Positions 36,983-43,314 of a stretch of 64,000 nt of DNA are shown piece by piece. The notes below the pieces were generated by a model that was not told the DNA's origin, made no database searches, and saw only the letters and a program-made list of their open reading frames with translations. Numbering within the stretch: position 1 is the first letter of the stretch; each line of letters starts with the position of its first letter. Source of the stretch: Devosia lucknowensis (lineage in GTDB: Bacteria; Pseudomonadota; Alphaproteobacteria; Rhizobiales; Devosiaceae); assembly GCF_900177655.1 (NCBI RefSeq), contig NZ_FXWK01000002.1, forward strand, positions 372,001 through 436,000, written 5' to 3'. The translations under genes and the position numbers were made by a program.

Positions 36983-37710
36983 TCCGCCGGCGGCTTGCGG
37001 TCGGTATGCCAGCGGATGCGAATGCCCTTGAGGATGAGGCGCAGCGCTTCCCAATGAATGCCCGCCGTGACCTTGAGCGTCATCAGCGGATGCGAGAAGA
37101 ACAGACGCATCAGCTCGGCATCCGAAAAGGGTCGGCGCGCTCCTGTGAAAGCGGCGTAGAGTAGCGGCTGACCGCCCTGCGTCTCATTGATGGCGACGCG
37201 CACGCGCTCTTCCGGAGCAGACAGGCGAAATTCGTAGCGGCAATCCATGTCGATAAAGGGCGACACGTAGAACGCCTTGTCGGCGGCCTGCTCTGCGGCG
37301 TTTGCGGGCAGAACGTAGGTATGCCGCTCCTTGAACGTGTTGTGTACCTCGTAGATCGTGGCGAGAGGCTCGCCCGCGGCATCGTCGCAATACCAGACCG
37401 TCAGCGGATTGAAGACATAGCCCAGAATGCGCGGGTAGCAGAGAAGGCGAACGCGGCCTGCCTCGGGCAGTCCCTCGGCCGCCAACTTGTCATTCACCCA
37501 GTCGCGAAGTGGCTGGCCATCGCCGTGATCGGCATCGCGAAACGAAAACAATGCACGCCGGTTATGGCCGAAACGTCTCAGACCATCGAGACGATCGAGT
37601 TCGTCGAGGTCGATCAGCAGCGAAAAGACGCGGTAGCGCAGGCTGTGCTTCTTCGGGCGATGCCGCTGATGCACCACCTGGCCGACATAGATGGCTGAGT
37701 TGAGGCTCAT
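36892..37710 (-). CDS. DUF1365 family protein
   Basis: A 272-residue soluble protein starting MSLNSAIYVGQVVHQRHRPKKHSLRYRVF, with the family hallmarks LLCYPRILGYVFNPLTVWYC and EVHNTFKERHTYVL. Members sit next to flavin amine-oxidase-like proteins and cyclopropane-type fatty acid synthases and are thought to take part in lipid modification. Its start overlaps the stop of the flavoprotein gene (4 bp), so it lies in the same ECF-sigma-driven unit. The C-terminal tail overlaps the convergent galactose dehydrogenase gene. Confidence 0.88.
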   Translation of the reverse strand: MSLNSAIYVGQVVHQRHRPKKHSLRYRVFSLLIDLDELDRLDGLRRFGHNRRALFSFRDADHGDGQPLRDWVNDKLAAEGLPEAGRVRLLCYPRILGYVFNPLTVWYCDDAAGEPLATIYEVHNTFKERHTYVLPANAAEQAADKAFYVSPFIDMDCRYEFRLSAPEERVRVAINETQGGQPLLYAAFTGARRPFSDAELMRLFFSHPLMTLKVTAGIHWEALRLILKGIRIRWHTDRKPPADHHSKAGPFSRAPRKNTSLIKRNGAASTSD

Positions 37711-39059
37711 CCCACCAGTGCTTCTGCGGCGGGCGGCGCCAGCGTAATGCGACCGGAGGGATTGGCAACCGTCCAGGGACGGGGGAGAGACCCCATCGCT
37801 TCGGCCGCTGCCAGACCGGCCTGAAGGCCATCCTCGTGGAAGCCACGCCCGAAATGCGCGCCCGCAAACCAGGTGCGGTTCTGGCCCTGGATTTGCCAGA
37901 GGTTGTCCTGCGCGTGGATGGCGGCAGTGTCAAAAAGCGGATGGGTGTATTCGAACCGCGCAATTTCCTCGCGAGGGTCGGTAGGCGGGTTGAGCGTCAC
38001 GAAAAGATCGCGTCCCTTGAAGCCCTGAAGCGCATTCATCCAGTAGCTGACGCAGAGCTGCTGCTCTTCACCCAGATGCTCCATGGAAATGTAGTTCCAG
38101 CAGCACCAGACGCGCCGCCGGCGCGGCATGAAAGCCGGATCGGCATGCAGCACGGCCGTGTTCTTCGTATAGGTGAAGGCGCCCAGAAGGCCGCGTTCCG
38201 CGTCGCTCGGATTCTCGAGCATCGCCAGAGCCTGATCTGCGTGCGTGGCGATCAGCACCGCGTCAAAACGGTCGGACTGCCCATCGCGGGTAAAGAGCGT
38301 GGCGCCGGTATCGTCGCGCACGACACGGGCGATGGGGGACGACAGACGCACCTGACCGGAAAAACCATCGAGGAGCGCCTTCACGTACGAGCGGCTACCG
38401 CCCTTTACGGTGCGCCACTGCGGCCGCTCCCAGAGCTGCAGCAGGCCGTGGCTTTCAAAGAAGCGCACAAAGGCCAGCAGCGGATAGGCGCGAATGTCTT
38501 CGGCGCTGGACGACCAGATGGCGGCCGCCATAGGCAGGAGATGATCGTCGACGAAGGACGCCGAATAGCGCTGCTGGCGCAGATATTCGTCAAGCGTCAG
38601 CCCGCGCATTTCGGGTTGATGCAGGACCGACGGCGCTTCGCGATAAAAGCGCAGAAGATCGCGGAAGAGGTTCCAGAACCGCGGCCGGAAGGCATTGAGC
38701 CGCTGCGCCAGCATGCCCGAAAGCCCTTCCCCGCAATATTCGAAATTGCCCTGATCGAGCGATGCGGCGAACGACATCTCGGTGGCGTTGTTGGCCACGC
38801 CGAGATGCTCGAGCATCGCCTTGAAATTGGGATAGTTCTTGTCGTTGTAGACGATGAAGCCCGTATCGACGCCACCGGTTCCCTCGACCTCGACGGTGTT
38901 GGCATGTCCGCCAATGCGATCATCGGCTTCGTACAGCACGACATCATGCGACTGCGACAGAAGCCAGGCCGCCGACAGGCCGGACACCCCGCTCCCTACG
39001 ACGGCGATACGTTGCCGCGCGGATTGCGGATGCGAGAAGCCGGAGGCGGCATGGAACAT
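37707..39059 (-). CDS. FAD-dependent amine-oxidase-like oxidoreductase
   Basis: A 450-residue flavoprotein. FAD binding is shown by RIAVVGSGVSGLSAAWLL...VVLYEADDRIGGHANT (residues 17-53) and the C-terminal GAHFGRGFHEDGLQAGLAAAEAM. The family (NAD/FAD-binding with a NAD(P)-binding-8 start) accompanies DUF1365 and, in many genomes, a cyclopropane fatty acid synthase; the latter is not next to it here. A TGATCC-N18-TATCT promoter precedes it, matching the one before the ECF sigma gene, so it is a probable sigma target. Confidence 0.9.
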   Translation of the reverse strand: MFHAASGFSHPQSARQRIAVVGSGVSGLSAAWLLSQSHDVVLYEADDRIGGHANTVEVEGTGGVDTGFIVYNDKNYPNFKAMLEHLGVANNATEMSFAASLDQGNFEYCGEGLSGMLAQRLNAFRPRFWNLFRDLLRFYREAPSVLHQPEMRGLTLDEYLRQQRYSASFVDDHLLPMAAAIWSSSAEDIRAYPLLAFVRFFESHGLLQLWERPQWRTVKGGSRSYVKALLDGFSGQVRLSSPIARVVRDDTGATLFTRDGQSDRFDAVLIATHADQALAMLENPSDAERGLLGAFTYTKNTAVLHADPAFMPRRRRVWCCWNYISMEHLGEEQQLCVSYWMNALQGFKGRDLFVTLNPPTDPREEIARFEYTHPLFDTAAIHAQDNLWQIQGQNRTWFAGAHFGRGFHEDGLQAGLAAAEAMGSLPRPWTVANPSGRITLAPPAAEALVG

Positions 39060-39085
39060 AGTCTTGGTCCTGGAATGTTTGGTGT

Positions 39086-39114
39086 AGATACGGCTGCGGG
39101 GCCAATTTGGATCA
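39086..39114 (-). promoter_or_regulatory. ECF-sigma promoter of the flavoprotein-DUF1365 unit
   Basis: On the minus strand TGATCC (39114-39109), exactly 18 nt, then TATCT (39090-39086), preceded by CCG. Same elements and spacing as the divergent promoter at 39172. Confidence 0.7.
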
Positions 39115-39171
39115 AGCCTAATGCCGCTATTCTAAAAAAAGTGAACGGCATCAGAAATTTTGGGTGCGCCA

Positions 39172-39200
39172 TGATCCACCCTGGAAATGGCGCCGTATCT
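39172..39200 (+). promoter_or_regulatory. Autoregulatory ECF-sigma promoter
   Basis: TGATCC (39172-39177), 18 nt, CCG-TATCT (39196-39200). The -35 equals that known for Rhodobacter sigma-E (ChrR-controlled). It would give a leader of about 100 nt before ATG 39308. Confidence 0.7.
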
Positions 39201-39307
39201 GGGACATGTCACTTGCGATTTACCCACTTGCCGGACCGTGTCAGGATGCAGCGTCAGCAACGCGCCGCCGTCCCAGCGTGCCCGCGCGAGAAAAGGGCAA
39301 CGATCGC

Positions 39308-39883
39308 ATGACGGACCGAACTTCCCTCGCAGGTTCGTCGCCAGCAGATATCGGCAAATACATCGTCGCCATCGCTTCGGCGCAGGACATGGTGGCTTTC
39401 GAAGCCCTGTTCCGCGAATTTGGTCCGCGCATCCGCGCCTATCTCCTCAAGCTCACCCGCGACAGCCAGGCGGCCGAAGACCTGATGCAGGAGACCATGC
39501 TGGCTATCTGGCGCAAGGCCGGGCAGTTCGACCCGATGCGCGGACAGGCATCGGCGTGGATTTTCACCATTGCCCGGAACATCTGGATCGACGCGTGGCG
39601 CAAGCAGAAGCGGCCCGCATTCGACCCGGACGATCCGGCACTAGTGCCCGCGGCCGAGCCCGAAGCGCCCGACATCATGGACCTCAAGCAGAGCGGCGCG
39701 GCTCTCCATGCCGCGCTCCTGACGCTGCCGCAGGAACAGGTTGACCTCATTCGCCTTTCGTTTTTCGACGAAGCCTCCCACAGCACCATCGCCGCCCGCA
39801 CCGGGCTTCCGATCGGCACTGTCAAATCCCGCATCAGACTGGCCTTCGGACGCCTTCGCACGGCGCTGGAGGAATTCAAATGA
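39308..39883 (+). CDS. rpoE: ECF RNA polymerase sigma factor, RpoE/ChrR type
   Basis: A 191-residue sigma factor. Region 2 is DMVAFEALFREFGPRIRAYLLKLTRDSQAAEDLMQET through WIFTIARNIWIDAWR; region 4 is EQVDLIRLSFFDEASHSTIAARTGLPIGTVKSRIRLAFGRLR. The frame is open back to 39164, but ATG 39308 gives the usual N-terminus and AAGGG lies upstream. The stop overlaps the chrR start by 4 bp. By analogy with Rhodobacter sphaeroides it is released by ChrR on singlet oxygen or organic hydroperoxides. Confidence 0.94.
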   Translation: MTDRTSLAGSSPADIGKYIVAIASAQDMVAFEALFREFGPRIRAYLLKLTRDSQAAEDLMQETMLAIWRKAGQFDPMRGQASAWIFTIARNIWIDAWRKQKRPAFDPDDPALVPAAEPEAPDIMDLKQSGAALHAALLTLPQEQVDLIRLSFFDEASHSTIAARTGLPIGTVKSRIRLAFGRLRTALEEFK

Positions 39884-40530
39884 CCACGATCCGACATCAC
39901 CTCAGCGACGACCTCCTCCTCGAATATGCCGCGGGCAGCCTTTCCGAAGGCTGGTCCCTTGCTGTTGCCTGCCATCTTGCCATGTGCCCGACATGCCGGG
40001 GAGAACTGGCGCTTGCCGAAGCTACGGCCGGCGTGATGCTGGAAGAGCTGGCCCCCGTCGACGGACCCGCCGAAAGCTGGGACGCTCTCAAGGCACGCAT
40101 CCTCGCCGCGCCCGAGGACAAGGCCAGCCCGGTGGTCCGCCCGGGGAATGCCACGCTCCCCGAGCCGCTGCGCTCGTATCTGGGCGGCGATGTCGCAAGC
40201 CTCAAATGGCGCAACCTGGGCAATGCCAAGCAGATCCTGATCAAGACCGGGGACGAAACGACCCAGGCGCGGCTGCTCTGCATCGCCGCCGGCAAGCCGG
40301 TGCCCGAGCACAGCCATGGCGGGCGGGAACTGACCGTGGTGCTGACCGGCAGCTTCCACGACGAGCTCGACAGTTTCGGACCGGGCGACATCGAGGATGC
40401 CGACGGTTCGGTGACGCACCAGCCGATCGCGGGCACCGATGCCGACTGCATCTGCCTTGCCATCACCGATGCGCCGCTGAAGTTTTCGAGCCGCCTGGTG
40501 CGGATGGTCCAGCCCATTCTGGGCATCTGA
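39880..40530 (+). CDS. chrR: Anti-sigma factor ChrR (zinc anti-sigma + cupin)
   Basis: A 216-residue cytosolic inhibitor of the preceding sigma. The N-terminal anti-sigma domain has its zinc ligands H6, H32, C36 and C39 (HLAMCPTC). The C-terminal cupin has H144, H146, E150 and H180 (PEHSHGGREL), spaced exactly as the ligands in Rhodobacter ChrR (141, 143, 147, 177). Both metal sites look intact, so stress-induced release should work. Overlaps the sigma gene by 4 bp. Confidence 0.94.
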   Translation: MTTIRHHLSDDLLLEYAAGSLSEGWSLAVACHLAMCPTCRGELALAEATAGVMLEELAPVDGPAESWDALKARILAAPEDKASPVVRPGNATLPEPLRSYLGGDVASLKWRNLGNAKQILIKTGDETTQARLLCIAAGKPVPEHSHGGRELTVVLTGSFHDELDSFGPGDIEDADGSVTHQPIAGTDADCICLAITDAPLKFSSRLVRMVQPILGI

Positions 40531-40541
40531 GGAGAAACGCT

Positions 40542-40958
40542 ATGTTCGGCCTGCCCATCATGACCATTCTGGCCGCCTATGGCGGCACCGCGCTGGTGTT
40601 CTTCGGACTCGACATGCTGTGGCTTACGGTGCTCGGCATCGGCTTTTACCGGCAGGAAATCGGCGCCCTGCTGATGGACCAGCCGAACCTCGTGCCGGCG
40701 GCCGTCTTCTACCTCTTCTACATCGCCGGCATCGTCGGCTTCGCGGTGATCCCGGCGGTCAACGCCAATTCGTGGATCTGGGCGCTGGTGGCCGGGGTGG
40801 CGCTGGGGCTCCTGGCCTATGGCACCTATGACATGACCAACCTTTCGACCCTCAAGGGCTGGACGCTCAAGATCAGCATTATCGATCTCGTCTGGGGCGG
40901 CTTCCTGTCCGGCGCCTCGGCGCTGGCCGGCTACTGGGCCGTGAAGCTGACCCAGTAA
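40542..40958 (+). CDS. DUF2177 membrane protein
   Basis: A 138-residue inner-membrane protein with four predicted helices (about 5-30, 46-66, 74-94, 108-130) and the family motif LDMLWLTVLGIGFYRQEIG. GAGGAG lies before ATG 40542 and the gene follows chrR by 11 bp, so it is the third gene of the sigma operon. DUF2177 genes are common companions of ChrR-type sigma operons; the function is unknown. Confidence 0.9.
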   Translation: MFGLPIMTILAAYGGTALVFFGLDMLWLTVLGIGFYRQEIGALLMDQPNLVPAAVFYLFYIAGIVGFAVIPAVNANSWIWALVAGVALGLLAYGTYDMTNLSTLKGWTLKISIIDLVWGGFLSGASALAGYWAVKLTQ

Positions 40959-40978
40959 CCGCGCTCTCCTCCCCTGCC

Positions 40979-41710
40979 CTAGCCATTGAGCTTGCGCGTC
41001 AGCGCGAAGGCGACGGGATGGGGCAGGACGCCGAGCAGTTTCAGCGGCCAGATGAGGCGGCGGGGGAACGCCGTCTCGAAACTCTTGCCATCGAGCCCCC
41101 TGACGATCCGCCGCGCGGCCTCCTCGGGCTCCATGATGCCTGGCATGGCAAAATCGTTCCTGTCGGTGAGGGGGGTGCGCACGAAACCCGGCGTCACCAG
41201 CCGCACATCGACCCGCGGCCACAGCTCGGCCCGCAACGATTGCGCCAGATTGACGATGGCCGCCTTGGTGGCCGAATAGACCTGGCCATTGGGCAGGCCG
41301 AATATGGCGGCCGCCGACCCGAACAGCACCAGCTGCCCGCCAGGGGCCAGCGCCGTCATCGCCACGCGGGCGACGTTGAAACTGCCCGTGAGATTGACTG
41401 CAAAAATGGCCTCGGCCTGTTTCTGGTCGGCCTTGCCCACCGGGCCCGGATCATAGATCGCCGCTGTCGTGATGATGCGGGTGAAGGGGCCATGCGCCTG
41501 CGCCACGGCATCAAGGCTTTCGGGCTTTTCCGCATCGGCGACGACGGCCACGGCGCCATCACCGAGGCCGAGCAGCGCCTTGTCGAGCGCCGCCTGCTTG
41601 CGGCCGGAGATGACGACCAGCGCACCGCGCGCCACATAGGCCCGGGCCAGCGCCTCGCCGATGCCGCTCGAACCGCCGATGATCCAGATCTTTTCGCCCG
41701 CGCCGCTCAT
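40979..41710 (-). CDS. Short-chain dehydrogenase/reductase
   Basis: A 243-residue NAD(P)-dependent SDR. The cofactor loop is GGSSGIGEAL (residues 12-21), the active site is S...YSATKAA (Tyr-x3-Lys) near 150. ATG 41710 has GGGAGC upstream. It is convergent with the sigma operon, 20 bp apart. Its family often belongs to the same sigma regulon, but no TGATCC element was found before it. Substrate unknown. Confidence 0.9.
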   Translation of the reverse strand: MSGAGEKIWIIGGSSGIGEALARAYVARGALVVISGRKQAALDKALLGLGDGAVAVVADAEKPESLDAVAQAHGPFTRIITTAAIYDPGPVGKADQKQAEAIFAVNLTGSFNVARVAMTALAPGGQLVLFGSAAAIFGLPNGQVYSATKAAIVNLAQSLRAELWPRVDVRLVTPGFVRTPLTDRNDFAMPGIMEPEEAARRIVRGLDGKSFETAFPRRLIWPLKLLGVLPHPVAFALTRKLNG

Positions 41711-41790
41711 GTGCTGCTCCCGTTGCTGCTTGCGCAGGCAATACGAGGGCGAGGCCCGATTGGATGCCGGCAGGCGGCGGCGGGGGACAA

Positions 41791-41816
41791 TAAAAAAGCC
41801 GCCTTGCGGCGGCTTT
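41791..41816 (-). terminator. Rho-independent terminator of cspA
   Basis: On the minus strand GCCGCC and GGCGGC (41813-41808 and 41803-41798) with a 4-nt loop are followed by TTTTTTA. A second perfect hairpin, AACGCTCCA/TGGAGCGTT, lies at 41872-41890 nearer the gene. Confidence 0.8.
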
Positions 41817-41914
41817 CTCGAACTCGGCTGATCGCCATCCGAGCCTAGCTCGCATGGCCTTCTCGCCTCAGAACGCTCCACTGGAGCGTTTTGCCCTTGC
41901 GGGACGGCTCGAAG

Positions 41915-42130
41915 TTACTTCAGCAGGGTCAGGTTCACGGCGGATTCACGGCCGTCGCGGCCGGTTTCGACGTCGTAGGAAACCTTGTCGTTCTCGTAGA
42001 GACCGTCAACGCCCGAGCGCTGCACGGCGGAGATGTGGACGAAGTGGTCCTTGCCGCCATTGTCGGGGGTGATGAAGCCGAAGCCCTTGGTGGTGTTGAA
42101 GAATTTCACGGTGCCGTTGATCGAGGCCAT
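41915..42130 (-). CDS. cspA: Cold shock protein, CspA family
   Basis: A 71-residue single-stranded nucleic acid-binding protein with an OB fold. RNP1 is KGFGFITP and RNP2 is HFVHISAV. ATG 42130 has AAGGAA nine bases upstream; a longer frame lacks support. A long stretch without genes lies upstream, as usual for csp genes whose leader RNA controls translation by temperature. Confidence 0.95.
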   Translation of the reverse strand: MASINGTVKFFNTTKGFGFITPDNGGKDHFVHISAVQRSGVDGLYENDKVSYDVETGRDGRESAVNLTLLK

Positions 42131-42586
42131 GATGATAGTTCCTTTGATGTAAGCTCGTAGCCGAAGCAAATCGAGCGTTTTGCCTCTGCACATGCCGAGG
42201 CGGGACAAACGTTCGCAAGTGGATCAGTGAGCCAAGGAACCGGAAATGACCGGCATCGGCAGCCGACTTAGGCTGAAAACGTATGGACGCTGTTGTGACA
42301 GATAATCGCGTCGAGAGCAAGGCAGGCGTCGACGCGCGCCGGAACGCCCTGCGGCACGGATACCGACGGGTGCAAACAATGGACGGACCGGAGACAGATT
42401 GCGTCTCTGGATGGTTTTAGACGAGACGAAACCTGTCCCCGGCGCCGGTTTTTGGAACTGATCGGCGGCGGGGGATCGCTCGTCCCGTCGCGGCCGACCT
42501 GGAACCTGTGGGAGAGGCAAAGCCCCCACCCGGCCTGCCCCGCCACTGTTCGCCTGCAGGCCGCCGCGCGGGGCAATGGCCCAAGT
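42131..42586. other. Non-coding stretch upstream of cspA
   Basis: About 455 bp without a convincing gene. It should contain the cspA promoter and leader on the minus strand, though I could not fix a -10/-35 pair. The plus-strand frames across it overlap the next gene on the opposite strand and lack ribosome sites. Confidence 0.5.
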
Positions 42587-43240
42587 TTAATCGAGCCGCC
42601 GCAGCCGGGGATAAGTTTGCGTGGGTGCGGCCATCGCTTCGGGCGCGGACGGTGCGGGAGGCTCGCCCTGGCGCGCGGCGCGGCCGGCGCTGAACCCCGC
42701 TTCATAGGCCGCGCGCTCGCCGCTCCGGATCATGCGGCTCAATTTGTCGCGGATCACGTCGGTGTCGTCGCGCTTGAAATTCAGCGCCGCGGCGGGCGGA
42801 TGGAGGCGCATGATCGGCCGATAGCCGGAGTGCAGCGTCCAGATGCGGCAATTAAAGCGCGTGGCCCAAGTGGTGTGGCGTGCCTCCCAACCCTCGAGCG
42901 CCGCCAGCGCCTGTCCGAGCTGGGCGGCAAGACCCGCGAGATCGGGCGCGGCAACGGGCAGGCGCTCATTGCGCTTGCGGGTAAAGGCGGCGCAATCGCT
43001 GAGCAGGCCCTCGGCGCTGATGCGCAGGGCCTCGGACACGGGCGCATTGGGCTTTTTTGCGCCGAGGGCAATCGTGTCCTTTTGGAGGGCGGCAAGGCTC
43101 AGCCACAGGGCTTCGTGGCGCTCGGCCTGGGACTTGGTGGTGGTGCCTTCGCTCAAGCGTGGGTGGGGCGCAGCCTGCGGGGCAGGCTGGTCCTGAGGGG
43201 GTTGGCCGAAGGACGCGGGGTGGTCGGTGTGTGTGGGCAT
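42587..43240 (-). CDS. Protein of unknown function, 217 residues
   Basis: Not recognised. The N-terminal 40 residues are Pro/Gln-rich and probably disordered; the middle (SEGTTTKSQAERHEALWLSLAALQKDTIAL) is helical; the end is Ala/Pro-rich. No signal or membrane segment. AGGAG stands six bases before ATG 43240, which is the main reason to prefer this strand over a long plus-strand frame through the same DNA. It follows the helicase gene on the same strand by 74 bp and might be linked to it, though its GC content is like the rest of the window. Confidence 0.55.
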   Translation of the reverse strand: MPTHTDHPASFGQPPQDQPAPQAAPHPRLSEGTTTKSQAERHEALWLSLAALQKDTIALGAKKPNAPVSEALRISAEGLLSDCAAFTRKRNERLPVAAPDLAGLAAQLGQALAALEGWEARHTTWATRFNCRIWTLHSGYRPIMRLHPPAAALNFKRDDTDVIRDKLSRMIRSGERAAYEAGFSAGRAARQGEPPAPSAPEAMAAPTQTYPRLRRLD

Positions 43241-43314
43241 GAGATTCTCCTGTGCGGCGGGAGGCCGGACAGGAGAGGGTGCACACAGGTGGAGGGGGCG
43301 GGGAGAAGTTTAAC

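Noticed and set aside
34577..37054. 825-codon minus-strand frame
   Set aside because: Runs across two recognised plus-strand genes (glycerate kinase, galactose dehydrogenase) and their gap; no family features.
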